Numbered from the stretch's first letter, positions 43,797-61,777 are shown. The stretch: DNA of 64,000 bases from Planctomycetota bacterium (GCA_020631815.1 JACKGW010000008.1:62001-126000), one strand, 5' to 3'. The notes: generated by a model from the sequence alone, not told the origin. Translations and numbers: made by a program.

Positions 43797-43864
43797 CGCA
43801 GGCAGGAGTCGCGCACGCAAGCGGGAGTAGCACACAAGCTGGAGTAGCACACAAGCTGGAGTAG
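43797..43864 (+). repeat. 17-bp tandem repeats running into the tRNA-Thr 5' end
   Basis: Four units of 17 bp: two degenerate, then two identical CACACAAGCTGGAGTAG. The last unit overlaps the first 10 nt of tRNA-Thr (GCTGGAGTAG), so the repeat is a multiplication of the tRNA 5' end plus 7 bp of leader. Confidence 0.85.
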
Positions 43865-43929
43865 CTCAGTGGTAGAGCACCTCCTTGGTAAGGAGGAGGT
43901 CGCGGGTTCAATCCCCGCCTCCAGCTCCA
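43855..43929 (+). tRNA. tRNA-Thr (GGT)
   Basis: Acceptor GCTGGAG/CTCCAGC, D arm GCTCAGTGGTAGAGC, anticodon arm CCTCC-TTGGTAA-GGAGG with GGT, T arm GCGGG-TTCAATC-CCCGC, discriminator T and encoded CCA. It reads ACC/ACU. Confidence 0.96.
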
Positions 43930-44822
43930 CTCCCGCACGGCTGCGGGGGGAGCCGGCCGCGCCCGTGGCGGGGCGATGCACGCCAACGGCCTCCGGCCGA
44001 GGTGCCGACCAGGGACCCCCGGCCACCAACCCCCGGACGATGTCCCGCCCCCGGACGATGTCCCGCCCCCGGACGATGTCCCTGTCTCCGTCGCCCCTTG
44101 GCGTCGACGCCAGGCCGCCGTCCGACCCGGCGCGAGCCGGGAGCCCCGGCGGGATCCGAGGCGACCTGGCCATGGCCCAGGCTTCGCCCGGCGGCACCCG
44201 CGATTCGTGCCGGAATCTCGCGGGCGGAGGTCGGCATCCGGCCCGTCCTTCCGTAACGTACTGCGCTCCCCAGACGGCGCGGCCCCGGTCGTGACGTAGG
44301 GGGAGCGGCCGTGGCGGGCCGAGCTCTCCCTCGGGAAGCGCATGCGCGCGGAAGCGACGAAAGTCGCCCGTGCGGACGTGCGTTCCGAGGGCGCTTGCCC
44401 ACCAGCGACCACGTCATGTCACGTGACGTGTCGCAGCGCGCCGCACGCGGTGTCCCAAGCACCGGTGTCCCACGAGGCGCGGTTCGACGGCGGGTCCGTC
44501 CGACGTCGTGCTTGCGCTGGGCACGCCGAGCTCGGGATCGCGGGTTCGCGAGCTGGGCTCGTGGACTCGTGCCGTCTGGCGAGGTGGTGACGTCCTGACG
44601 TCGCTTGCTTCGCGAGGCCCGACTCGCGTCAGGCTTCTGCGCGTGCCGTCAGGCACCGCCGGAGTCGGCGTGACGGGAACGGCAACCGAAACCTCTGGAC
44701 CTTTCCCGAAACGATCATCAGCAACAGCGAGCAGGAGTCACCCTCCAGCCCACGACGCCAAGACGGTCCACGGTGGTGGACGCCAAGCGCGTGGCCGGAC
44801 GGACCCTCGGAGGAAGCCACAC
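43930..44822. other. long non-coding leader upstream of tuf
   Basis: No credible gene is seen on either strand. Open frames here lack start context and normal codon use. It contains the 18-bp repeats and a palindrome at about 44411-44431 (CACGTCATG/CACGTGACGTG). It probably carries the tuf promoter and leader, but no confident -35/-10 pair is recognised. Confidence 0.5.
44030..44083. repeat. three 18-bp tandem repeats
   Basis: CCCCCGGACGATGTCCCG three times, the last with one change. It lies in the 890-bp non-coding stretch between tRNA-Thr and tuf. GGAC...GTCC makes each unit a short palindrome. Confidence 0.85.
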
Positions 44823-46031
<1,209 letters not shown>

Positions 46032-46044
46032 GAGCGACGAGTGA

Positions 46045-46073
46045 CGGGGCGGTCCGCTCGGCGGGCCGTCCCG
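46045..46073 (+). terminator. hairpin downstream of tuf
   Basis: CGGGGCGGTCCGC-TCG-GCGGGCCGTCCCG forms a 13-bp stem with two G-T pairs, 14 bp after the tuf stop. It has no T-tract, so it could be an attenuator or processing site before rpmG. Confidence 0.5.
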
Positions 46074-46171
46074 GCGCAGCGTGATCACGCGGCGCGGGCG
46101 ATGCCATCCGGCTCGCCCGCGCTTGCACGACACGCGGCGTCGCGGGCCGCGAAGGCCCGAAGGAGCGCGCC

Positions 46172-46345
46172 ATGGCCAAAGCCGCCCAAGCACGTGGGTA
46201 CGTCTGGCTTCAGTGCACCGAGACGGGAGACTTGAACTACCGCGTCCAGAAGCGGATCAAGGGCAACCCGTACAAGCTGGAGCTGATGAAGTACTGCCCG
46301 CGCCTGCAGAAGCACACTCTCCACAAGGAGAGCAAGAAGAAGTAG
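46172..46345 (+). CDS. rpmG: 50S ribosomal protein L33
   Basis: A 57-aa protein of the large subunit, MAKAAQARGYVWLQCTETGD at the N-terminus and YKLELMKYCPRLQKHTLHKE near the end, the usual L33 signature. Only two cysteines are present (LQC, KYC), so it appears to be the zinc-free type. AGGAG lies about 12 bases before ATG 46172. It stands in the usual place before secE. Confidence 0.94.
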   Translation: MAKAAQARGYVWLQCTETGDLNYRVQKRIKGNPYKLELMKYCPRLQKHTLHKESKKK

Positions 46346-46421
46346 CGCAGCGGCTCGCCTCGCGGCGAGTCGTTGCGAAACGCGGCCCGCGCGAGCGGGT
46401 CGCTGCGAAGTTCGTCCGCGG

Positions 46422-46497
46422 ACGGCTGTAGCTCAATTGGTAGAGCAGCTGATTCCAAATCAGCAGGTTGGGGGTTCGAGTCCCTCCGGCCGTGCCA
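46422..46497 (+). tRNA. tRNA-Trp (CCA)
   Basis: Acceptor ACGGCTG/CGGCCGT, anticodon arm CTGAT-TCCAAA-TCAG with CCA, T arm GGGGG-TTCGAGT-CCCTC, discriminator G and encoded 3' CCA. Position between rpmG and secE is the common bacterial order. Confidence 0.96.
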
Positions 46498-46561
46498 CGC
46501 CTCGCAAGGTGTGGGGCGCTCCTCCGAGGGGAGCCCCGCGAAGGACCGGGAGTCACCGGGT

Positions 46562-46978
46562 ATGCAGCTCGAGATCCTGAAGAAGGGCCAGGGGGCCTGG
46601 GCGCGCATCGCAGCGTACGTCTGCTGCGCGATCCTCGTCGCCTTCGGTGCCATCCAGTTCTTCGCCACCTTCAACCAGCTGGACTCCGCCGTCTGGGTCA
46701 AGGGCTTGCCCTTGCTCGGCGACGTGAACCTCTGGAAGACGTTGGCCATCGTGGTCTTCCTGCTCGGCCTCCTGGCGGTGCACCTCGTGCTCAACCGGCC
46801 GCGCATGGTGGACACGCTGATCGACACCGAGAGCGAGATGCGCAAGGTCTCGTGGCCGTCACGCCGCGAGGTGAAGAGCGCCACGATCGTGGTCGTGGTC
46901 GTGACCGTGGTGCTGGGTCTGAGCCTGTACGGCTTCGACTGGGCGCTGCGGCGGATCTTCCACCTGATCTTCCACTAG
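46562..46978 (+). CDS. secE: preprotein translocase subunit SecE
   Basis: Membrane subunit of the SecYEG channel. Of 138 aa, there are three TM helices (about 15-37, 58-77, 108-130), as in the long E. coli-type form. The conserved cytoplasmic helix is SEMRKVSWPSRREVKSATIV before the last TM. GGGAG lies 12 bases before ATG 46562. nusG follows. Confidence 0.93.
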   Translation: MQLEILKKGQGAWARIAAYVCCAILVAFGAIQFFATFNQLDSAVWVKGLPLLGDVNLWKTLAIVVFLLGLLAVHLVLNRPRMVDTLIDTESEMRKVSWPSRREVKSATIVVVVVTVVLGLSLYGFDWALRRIFHLIFH

Positions 46979-47051
46979 ATCGGGACGGGAACACGTGCTC
47001 GGAGGTGCGGCGCCAGCCGCTCTCCGGCGGAACGGAACGGGGACGACGCAC

Positions 47052-47603
47052 ATGGCCAAGCGCTGGTACGTGGTTCGAGTGCAGAGCGGACGCGAAGGGA
47101 CGGTGCAGACCGCCCTCACCCGCCGCCTGAAGACCGAGGGCCGCGAGAGCGTCGTGCCCCGTGTGCTCGTGCCCATGGAAGTCGTGACCGAGCTCAAGGC
47201 CGGCAAGAAGCGCACCCGCAAGAAGAAGCTCTACCCCGGGTACGTCCTGCTCGAGGTGGAGGAAGACGCCGAGGGCAAGGTGCCGCGCGACGTCTGGTTC
47301 CTGGTCCGTGAGACCGCGGGCGTGGGCGACTTCGTGGGGCCGCACGGCAGCCCGGAGCCGCTGGACGCCGGTGAGGTGGATCGCCTCCTGGCCTCCATGC
47401 AGCGCGACGAAGAGCGGGCTCCCCAGCTCAAGATCGCGCTCAAGCCCGGCGACAGCGTGAAGATCAAGGAAGGTCCGCTCGAGTCCTTCGAGGGCAAGGT
47501 GGACGAGGTGATCCCGGCGAAGGGCATCGTCCGCGTGACGGTCACGATCTTCGGCCGCGAGACACCGGTCGAACTGGAATACTGGCAGGTCGAGAGCATC
47601 TAG
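47052..47603 (+). CDS. nusG: transcription termination/antitermination factor NusG
   Basis: A 183-aa factor binding RNA polymerase. The NGN domain begins KRWYVVRVQSGRE and includes LYPGYVLLEV, and the C-terminal KOW domain is KPGDSVKIKEGPLESFEGKV. It is complete and in the usual secE-nusG-rplK order. Confidence 0.96.
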   Translation: MAKRWYVVRVQSGREGTVQTALTRRLKTEGRESVVPRVLVPMEVVTELKAGKKRTRKKKLYPGYVLLEVEEDAEGKVPRDVWFLVRETAGVGDFVGPHGSPEPLDAGEVDRLLASMQRDEERAPQLKIALKPGDSVKIKEGPLESFEGKVDEVIPAKGIVRVTVTIFGRETPVELEYWQVESI

Positions 47604-47660
47604 ACCGCTTGTTGGATGGGTTCCGGGTCTCCCGGGATGCCGTAGAAAGGCGAACGTGCC

Positions 47661-48083
47661 ATGGCCAAGGAAGTCAAGGCGAAGATCAAGCTGCAGTGCC
47701 CCGCGGGCCAGGCGACCCCTGCGCCGCCGGTGGGCCCGGCCCTCGGCCAGCACGGCGTCAACATCGGCGAGTTCGTCAAGCGCTTCAACGACGCGACGGC
47801 ACCCGACCGCGGCCTGATCATCCCCGTCGTGCTGACGGTCTACACCGACCGTTCGTTCGACTTCGAGCTGAAGAGCCCGCCCGCCGCCGTGCTGCTGCGC
47901 AAGGCCGCCGGCATCCCCAAGGGCAGCGGCACGCCGAACACCACGAAGGTCGGCAAGGTCACGAAGAAGCAGGTCGAAGAGATCGCCGAGAAGAAGATGC
48001 GCGACCTCAACGCCTTCGACCTCGACGCCGCCTCCCGCATCATCGCGGGCACGGCCCGCTCGATGGGCATCGACGTCGAGTAG
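47661..48083 (+). CDS. rplK: 50S ribosomal protein L11
   Basis: A 140-aa protein of the GTPase-associated centre. Signature stretches are PAGQATPAPPVGPALGQHGVN and SPPAAVLLRKAAGI, plus TARSMGIDVE at the end. Normal length. Unusually, rplA does not follow directly; a 520-bp gap and a PASTA gene intervene. Confidence 0.97.
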   Translation: MAKEVKAKIKLQCPAGQATPAPPVGPALGQHGVNIGEFVKRFNDATAPDRGLIIPVVLTVYTDRSFDFELKSPPAAVLLRKAAGIPKGSGTPNTTKVGKVTKKQVEEIAEKKMRDLNAFDLDAASRIIAGTARSMGIDVE

Positions 48084-48094
48084 CTCCGCGCGGA

Positions 48095-48290
48095 GGTGTC
48101 TGATCCGGCGCAGCGGAGCGATAGCGACGCGGGGCGTCGGGTCTGACACCGGAGGGCGGCGTCCGCCGGCCCGGTCACCCTTGGCAGGGAGCTGGCCGCG
48201 CGCCTTCCGCTGTACGGTCACCGTCTGGCGGAGCCAGACCCCGCGCCCCGCGTCGGTGCGATGCACCTCCGCTGCGCGGGATCAGGCACC
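48095..48290. repeat. large inverted repeat downstream of rplK
   Basis: Left arm 48095-48147 and right arm 48233-48290 are imperfect complements: GGTGTCTGATCC...GCAGCGGAG pairs with CTCCGCTGCGC...ATCAGGCACC (22 of 24), then GACGCGGGGCG with CGCCCCGCGTC. The 85-nt spacer is GC-rich. It lies in the 520-bp rplK-PASTA gap and could end the L11 transcript. The rest of the gap (48291-48603) shows no gene. Confidence 0.75.
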
Positions 48291-48603
48291 CGCCGCGCGT
48301 GCGCGCCTTCGCCCGTCAGTCGCGCCAACAGTGCGCTCTCGTGCGCCGACCGAACGCGTGTTTCGCACGTCGAGCTGACATCCTCACGGACGTCACCTCG
48401 TAGTGCCTCCGAGCGGCTGCAGCGGCGTCCTCGCACGGGGACAGCCGCACCCTCGAAAACCGCGTGAGGACTCGTTCGGCGTGAAGCCCGGATATCCGGG
48501 CCGGATCCGGGGTGGCGCGGGGGGGTGCCAGGGCGGCATGATCCCGTATGGCCCGGCGGTTGCCCTGGCGGCGCCGGACCGCCCTCGGTCCTCGGAGTCG
48601 ATC

Positions 48604-50964
48604 ATGTCCACCCGCTTGTCCGGAGCGCGCTTGCCCGCGTTCCTCGTCTTGGTGGCCGCGATGTTCGCGGCCGCGCTCGGCACGCCCGCGGCGTTCGCCG
48701 ACGACGCCGCCATGCCCGACCTTGTCGGCAAGAGCGAAGCCGACGCCGGCACCACGCTGGCCGATGCCGGGCTCTCCGCACGCGTCCGCCTGTTGGCATC
48801 CGACCGTGTCGACGAAGTGCTCGAGCAGGCCCCAGCTGCCGGCACGCCCGTCAACGCCGAGAGCGACATCGTGCTCGTCATCGGTGCCGAGCGTCTGATC
48901 CAGACGGTGGTGCCCGACGTCGTCGGCCTGGCCGAGCAGGACGTCGTGGACGCACTGGACGGCACGTACTTCCTCGAGATCGCCTACGTCGCAACCGGCG
49001 CGGGCGAGAACGGCAACGTGGTCGGCCAGGAGCCGGCGGCCGGTGCGTCGCTGTACGCACACGACCGCCTGCGCTTGAACGTCCTCCGTCGTTCCGTACG
49101 CGTGCCGTCCGTCCTGGGCCAGCTGGCCGAGGATGCGCGCGCGGCGATCGAGCAGCTGGGTCTGCGCGCCGAGGTCAGCGAAGTCGACGACGACGCCGGC
49201 GCCCCCGGGACGGTCGTCGCGCAGGACCCCGGCAGCAACAGCGAGGTCGTGCCTGGCGCCCGTGTGCGCCTGACCGTCGCCCGCCCGGGTGGCGATGTCG
49301 TCCCGCCCGCGCTGACGGCGCAGGTTCCCAACCTGGTTGGCAAGGCGCTGGGCGATGCCCAGGCCGCGGCAGCCGATGCCGGCTTCGACCTCGACATCGT
49401 GTTCGTCGACGCCTCGGGCGCGCCCAACCGCGTCATCGCCCAGCACGTCCCCGCCGGCACGAGTGTCGAGCTCGGCACCGTGATCGCGGTCGACGTGTCG
49501 AAGGCGCCGCCCGCGCCCACCACGGTGACCGTGCCGCCGGTCGAGGGTCTCTCGCGCTTCGACGCGGTCGCGGCCCTGCAGTCCAGCGGCCTGCGCGCCC
49601 GCGTCTCGTTCGTCGTGTTGCCCGCGTCCCCGGTGGACCGCGTCGCGCGTCAGTTCCCGCCCGCCGGTGCGCAGGTGGCGCCGAACGCCGAGGTGCTGTT
49701 GCGCCTGCCGGCCACGTCCTCGATGCCCAACCTCATGGGTCGCACGAAGAGCCAGGCGCTGGCCTCGCTCGCGGCCGTCGGTCTGCTCGGTGATGCCGAT
49801 CGCGTCGGTCCGCTGCAGCCGGGCACCACGCGCGTCATCCAGCAGGACGTCGCTCCGGGTACTCGCATTGCGCGCGGCACGCGTGTCCGCTTCCGCTACG
49901 ACATCCAGGCGCCGCCCGTGGCCGTGCCGAACGTCGTGGGTCTCTCCGTCCAGCAGGCTGAGAACGTCCTGGATGGCGTTGGCCTCGGCGCGCTGCTGCT
50001 GCAGATCGGTGGCATCGGACCGCTGACCGAGGTCGTGAGCACCCTGCCTCCGGCCGGCACGATCGTGCCCAAGGGCAGCACCGTGACGGTGCGCTACAAG
50101 CGCAAGGGCCTTGCGCCCATCCTCACCACTGTGCCCAACCTGATCGGCAAGTCGAAGGCGCAGGCCTCCGCGCTGCTGGCCGCCGCGCAGCTCGGCCACC
50201 AGTGGCAGGGACCGCACCTCATCGCCGGCGCCCGCGTCGCTTCGCAGAGTCGCCCCGCCGGCCAGCAGGTGGCCAAGGGCACCGTGATCACGGTCGTCTT
50301 CCAGCTCGTCGTGGGCCCCCCCGGCCCGGGTCTCCAGTTCCGCTTGGTCCCCGACCTCCACGGCAAGTCCAAGGCCCAGGCCGCGGCGTTGCTGTCGGCG
50401 GCGGATCTCCAGCACCAGTGGCTGGGCGCCCACAACCTGCCCGGTGCCAAGGTCGCGTCCCAGCAGCCGGCCGCCGGCACGCTCGTGGCGAAGAACAGCG
50501 TCGTGAAGGCCACCTTCCAGGGCGTGGTCCTGCCGCCGATCAACCTGACCCAGGTGCCCAACCTGATCGGGAAGACGAAGGCCCAGGCCGCCGCGGCCCT
50601 GTCGGCGGCGCACCTGAACGGCGCCTACTCCGGGCCGCACAACTTCCCGGGCGCTCGTGTGACGGCCCAGTCGCGACCCGCTGGCCAGCTCGTGGCGAAG
50701 AACACCACCATCAACCTGACCTTCGCCATCGGCCCGATCGGCCCCGGCGGGCCGGGCGGCCCGATCGTCCAGCTGGTGCAGGTGCCCAACGTGATCGGCA
50801 AGACCGAGTTCCAGGCCCGGGCGGCCCTCCTGGCCAAGGGCCTGCAGGTCTCGGTCGTCAAGGTCCCGAGCTTCCCGCCCCCGACCCGGGTCAAAATCCA
50901 GAACCCCGGGCCGGGCGCCACGGTGGCCAAGGGCTCGACGGTGACGATCACCATCAAGAAGTAG
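48604..50964 (+). CDS. secreted protein of 11 PASTA domains
   Basis: A 786-aa protein: signal peptide (about 8-33, ending AFA), then 11 successive PASTA domains of about 60-70 residues, each with the V-P-N-[LV]-[IV]-G start (for example VPNLIGKSKAQASALLAAA) and a PAG-x-V-x-x-G-[ST] end. No kinase, transpeptidase or membrane anchor follows. PASTA domains bind muropeptides or lipid II, so it may be a periplasmic cell-wall sensor or scaffold. ATG 48604 is chosen for the signal peptide. It lies inside the L11-L1 ribosomal cluster but ends with its own strong terminator. Confidence 0.92.
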   Translation: MSTRLSGARLPAFLVLVAAMFAAALGTPAAFADDAAMPDLVGKSEADAGTTLADAGLSARVRLLASDRVDEVLEQAPAAGTPVNAESDIVLVIGAERLIQTVVPDVVGLAEQDVVDALDGTYFLEIAYVATGAGENGNVVGQEPAAGASLYAHDRLRLNVLRRSVRVPSVLGQLAEDARAAIEQLGLRAEVSEVDDDAGAPGTVVAQDPGSNSEVVPGARVRLTVARPGGDVVPPALTAQVPNLVGKALGDAQAAAADAGFDLDIVFVDASGAPNRVIAQHVPAGTSVELGTVIAVDVSKAPPAPTTVTVPPVEGLSRFDAVAALQSSGLRARVSFVVLPASPVDRVARQFPPAGAQVAPNAEVLLRLPATSSMPNLMGRTKSQALASLAAVGLLGDADRVGPLQPGTTRVIQQDVAPGTRIARGTRVRFRYDIQAPPVAVPNVVGLSVQQAENVLDGVGLGALLLQIGGIGPLTEVVSTLPPAGTIVPKGSTVTVRYKRKGLAPILTTVPNLIGKSKAQASALLAAAQLGHQWQGPHLIAGARVASQSRPAGQQVAKGTVITVVFQLVVGPPGPGLQFRLVPDLHGKSKAQAAALLSAADLQHQWLGAHNLPGAKVASQQPAAGTLVAKNSVVKATFQGVVLPPINLTQVPNLIGKTKAQAAAALSAAHLNGAYSGPHNFPGARVTAQSRPAGQLVAKNTTINLTFAIGPIGPGGPGGPIVQLVQVPNVIGKTEFQARAALLAKGLQVSVVKVPSFPPPTRVKIQNPGPGATVAKGSTVTITIKK

Positions 50965-51028
50965 GGCCCCGCCCCACGAGATGGGGGGCTGGCCGCCCAG
51001 GCGGCCCAACCCCGACCGATCACCCCGG

Positions 51029-51059
51029 ACCGGGGGGCGCGCTCGCGCCCCCCGGTTTT
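51029..51059 (+). terminator. rho-independent terminator after the PASTA gene
   Basis: ACCGGGGGGCGCG and CGCGCCCCCCGGT form a 12-13 bp stem with a tiny loop, followed by TTTT. It separates the PASTA gene from rplA, whose own promoter should lie in the following 115 bp. Confidence 0.9.
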
Positions 51060-51176
51060 CCGTTCGTGGGTTCGCGCCCTCCCTGCAACATCCTCCGTTC
51101 CTCCCGGTTTCCGGGGGGGAACTCGGCCACCGCCCTGACCTCCGCGTGTCGGGACGGGAGAGTGAAGGAGACGCGG

Positions 51177-51866
51177 ATGACGCGAACGACCAAGCGCTAC
51201 CGTGCTGCCCTGGCCACGCCGGGCTACGAGAAGCTCAAGCGCTACGACATCGGCACCGGACTCGAGGTGCTGGGTCACTTCCCCAAGGCGCGCTTCGACG
51301 AGACCGTCGAGCTGCATATCCGCCTGGGCATCGACCCCAAGAAGAGCGACCAGATGGTGCGTGGCAGCGTCGCGCTGCCGCACGGCATCGGCCAGTCGCG
51401 CAGCGTCGTCGTCTTCGCCGAGGGCGAGGCGGCTGATGCCGCGCGCGCTGCGGGCGCCGACGAAGTGGGCGGCGAGGACCTCGCCGAGAAGATCAGCTCC
51501 GGCTGGACCGACTTCGACATCTGCATTGCGCACCCCTCGATGATGCGCATCGCTGGTCGTCTGGGTCGCGTGCTCGGCCCGCAGGGCAAGATGCCCAGCC
51601 CCAAGTCCGGCACGGTGACCGATCGCATCGGTGAGGCCGTCGCCGAGTTCAAGGCCGGCAAGGTGGAGTTCCGCGCGGACAGCGGCGGCAACCTCCACGT
51701 GCCCGTGGGCAAGCGCAGCTTCGCCCCCGAGAAGATCCAGGAGAACGTGCTGCACTTCGTGGAGCACGTTCGCGGTTTGAAGCCCTCGGCGGTCAAGGGC
51801 GCCTACATCCGCAAGGTCTCCATCTCCGGCACGATGACGCCGGGGGTGACGTTGGACGTGGCGTAG
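51177..51866 (+). CDS. rplA: 50S ribosomal protein L1
   Basis: A 229-aa protein of the L1 stalk, also the usual translational repressor of the L11-L1 genes. Signature: GKMPSPKSGTVT, FRADSGGNLHVPVGK. GAAGGAG precedes ATG 51177. Terminator upstream separates it from rplK, so L1 control of L11 by one shared mRNA may be lost here. Confidence 0.97.
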   Translation: MTRTTKRYRAALATPGYEKLKRYDIGTGLEVLGHFPKARFDETVELHIRLGIDPKKSDQMVRGSVALPHGIGQSRSVVVFAEGEAADAARAAGADEVGGEDLAEKISSGWTDFDICIAHPSMMRIAGRLGRVLGPQGKMPSPKSGTVTDRIGEAVAEFKAGKVEFRADSGGNLHVPVGKRSFAPEKIQENVLHFVEHVRGLKPSAVKGAYIRKVSISGTMTPGVTLDVA

Positions 51867-51927
51867 CAAGCCACGCAACCGGGACCGGGGCACGGGCGCT
51901 AGCGCCCTCCACGACGAGGAGCCGATC

Positions 51928-52485
51928 ATGGCCAAGGCGTTGAAGCGGATGATGGCCGACCAGCTCGAGCAAGCGCTCGAGGGGAAGAACGGCCTGCTCA
52001 TCCTCGAGACGGGTCCGATGACCGTCGAGAGCACGATGGCGTTCCGCGGCGACCTTCGCGAGAAGGCCGGCGGGGCACGTCTCCAGGTGATCCACAACCG
52101 GACGGCCCAGGTCGCCCTGAACCGCAAGTGGTTCGGCGAGGGCAGTGACGTGTTGGACCCGCTGCTGTCGGGCCCGACCGCCATCGCGTTCGGTGGCGAT
52201 GGCCCCATCCCGATCGCGAAGGTGGTCCGGGACTGGAGCCGCAAGTGGAAGCCCCTCAAGGTCAAGGGCGCGGTCGCTGACGGTGAGCTCCTCCTCGCGG
52301 AGGATGCGAGCACGTTGGCGGACATGCCCGACCTGCCGCAGCTGCGCGCGATGATGCTCGGCGCGGTGATGGGCGTTCCGCGTGGGATCGCAGTCAGCCT
52401 GTCTGCCGTGTACGGCGGACTCGCGCGGTGCCTCCAGGCTCGCGTCGACCAGCAGGGGGGCGGCGAGGAGGCGACCGAGGCCTGA
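51928..52485 (+). CDS. rplJ: 50S ribosomal protein L10
   Basis: A 185-aa protein that anchors L7/L12 to the ribosome. The N-terminal MAKALKRMMADQLEQALEG and PTAIAFGGDGPIPIAKVVRD fit the family, though the sequence is divergent. The C-terminal helix binds L12. GAGGAG is present before ATG 51928. Confidence 0.94.
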   Translation: MAKALKRMMADQLEQALEGKNGLLILETGPMTVESTMAFRGDLREKAGGARLQVIHNRTAQVALNRKWFGEGSDVLDPLLSGPTAIAFGGDGPIPIAKVVRDWSRKWKPLKVKGAVADGELLLAEDASTLADMPDLPQLRAMMLGAVMGVPRGIAVSLSAVYGGLARCLQARVDQQGGGEEATEA

Positions 52486-52523
52486 GGCAGGCCTCGTGCT
52501 GCGCGCGGCGAAGCTCGCCGCGC
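52477..52523 (+). promoter_or_regulatory. two hairpins between rplJ and rplL (possible attenuator)
   Basis: GAGGCCT-GAGGC-AGGCCTC (52477-52495) overlaps the rplJ stop, and GCGCGGCGA-AGC-TCGCCGCGC (52503-52523) follows. No T-tract. They could tune the ratio of L10 to L7/L12. Confidence 0.5.
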
Positions 52524-52647
52524 ACGGCGCGTTCACGACCAGGGGCACCCCGCGGGTGGGGGCCTTGAACCAGCTTTATCCGGGCGGCGGCCGAGACGGG
52601 CTTGGCACACGACGATCGTCGCCGATCACGTTCCAGGAGTCCGAACC

Positions 52648-53058
52648 ATGTCCGATGAACAGACGATCGTCCTCGAGGACGACCTCCAGGCCATCTTCGA
52701 GAAGCTCGATGGCCTCACCATTGCCAAGGCCGCGAAGCTCGTGAAGGCGCTCGAAGAGCGCTGGGGCGTGTCGGCCGCGGCTCCTGCGGCGGTGGCCATG
52801 GTCGCCCCCGGTGCGGGTGGCGCTGGCGCCGAGGCGGCGGAAGAGAAGACCGCCTTCGACGTCGTGCTGAAGAGCGCTGGCCAGCAGAAGATCGCCGTGA
52901 TCAAGGTGGTGCGCAGCATCACCGGCCTGGGCCTCAAGGAGGCCAAGGACCTGGTCGACGGCGCTCCGAAGCCGGTCAAGGAGGGCGCCTCCAAGGAGGA
53001 CGCCGAGAAGATCAAGAAGGAGCTCGAGGACGCGGGCGCCGAGGTCGAAATCAAGTAG
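52648..53058 (+). CDS. rplL: 50S ribosomal protein L7/L12
   Basis: A 136-aa stalk protein: N-terminal dimerisation helices (about 10-40), an Ala/Gly hinge (45-60) and the factor-binding C-terminal domain (AFDVVLKSAGQQKIAVIKVV, GLKEAKDLVDGAPKPVKEG). Complete. Confidence 0.97.
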   Translation: MSDEQTIVLEDDLQAIFEKLDGLTIAKAAKLVKALEERWGVSAAAPAAVAMVAPGAGGAGAEAAEEKTAFDVVLKSAGQQKIAVIKVVRSITGLGLKEAKDLVDGAPKPVKEGASKEDAEKIKKELEDAGAEVEIK

Positions 53059-53066
53059 TCTCGGCC

Positions 53067-53090
53067 TGACGGCCCCTCCGAGGGCCGTCA
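53067..53090 (+). terminator. hairpin between rplL and rpoB (attenuator-like)
   Basis: TGACGGCCC-CTCCGA-GGGCCGTCA, a perfect 9-bp stem 8 bp after the rplL stop, without a T-tract. A partial terminator in this place controls rpoBC in many bacteria. Confidence 0.6.
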
Positions 53091-53647
53091 CGCTCCGTTC
53101 GGCCTCCAGGATCGGGCCGGCACCTGCCTACCGTGTGATCGGTGGGGGTGCCGGCCTGGCTCCGCCGAGGCGCTCCCGGTCTCTTCAGGTGCCTGAGGGC
53201 GCCCAGGTGACCGTGTCGACGGGTCGTCCGGGAGGCTCCCGGGCTGCCCCCTGGCGGTGGACGGTCTGCCCCGACGGGTCAGGCCCACGCGTCCCCGCTA
53301 CCCTTTCCCTCCCGCGGGCGGCCTGACAGGCGTCCGCGTGCCCCTTCGGCTTCGAAAGCCCCGACCCTTGCAGGCCGGGACGGGCGCCAGACGGAAGCCG
53401 TGGCTCGGGCGGGCCTCGATCCTCACGAATACCTCGCGTGGAGGCGCGTCCCCTCGGGGACGTCGCGCCGCGTGTCAGGGACGGGCGTCCGCATTCCGGG
53501 TCTGCTTGCCGCGATCGGCTCTTCGAGTCCCGCGCAAGTCGAAGTCTTCACGTCCAGCCGGCGTTGTCGCGCCGCGGGATCGTGTCGACGTCCCGCGGCC
53601 TCCTCCCGCGCACGCTGCGGCCTCCGCACCCGCGAAGGGAGCCGCGC
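53091..53647. other. long rplL-rpoB spacer
   Basis: About 560 bp without a credible gene. The rpoB frame is open for about 210 bp upstream of ATG 53648, but without a ribosome site or rpoB-like sequence. It may hold an independent rpoBC promoter or a leader RNA. Confidence 0.5.
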
Positions 53648-57472
<3,825 letters not shown>

Positions 57473-57474
57473 GA

Positions 57475-57531
57475 GCGCGCGCGGCCTGGCGGCCGCACGC
57501 TGCTTCGGGCGCGCGGCCTAGCGGCCGCGCG
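57475..57531 (+). promoter_or_regulatory. tandem hairpins between rpoB and rpoC
   Basis: Two successive similar palindromes: a weaker GCGGCC-TGGC-GGCCGC, and CGCGCGGCC-TAGC-GGCCGCGCG (57510-57531, perfect 9-bp stem). They look like a duplicated unit. No T-tract. Possibly an RNA processing site. Confidence 0.5.
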
Positions 57532-57583
57532 TGGGTCAGATCGCGACGGGTAGCCACCGGAAAACGAGACGAGCGAGGGCACC

Positions 57584-61777
<4,194 letters not shown>

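Noticed and set aside
44030..44083. 18-bp repeats as iterons of a replication origin
   Set aside because: Only three units, very GC-rich, no DnaA boxes or AT-rich region nearby.
48403..48603. Earlier start for the PASTA protein
   Set aside because: The extension is not signal-like and would hide the signal peptide that begins at ATG 48604.
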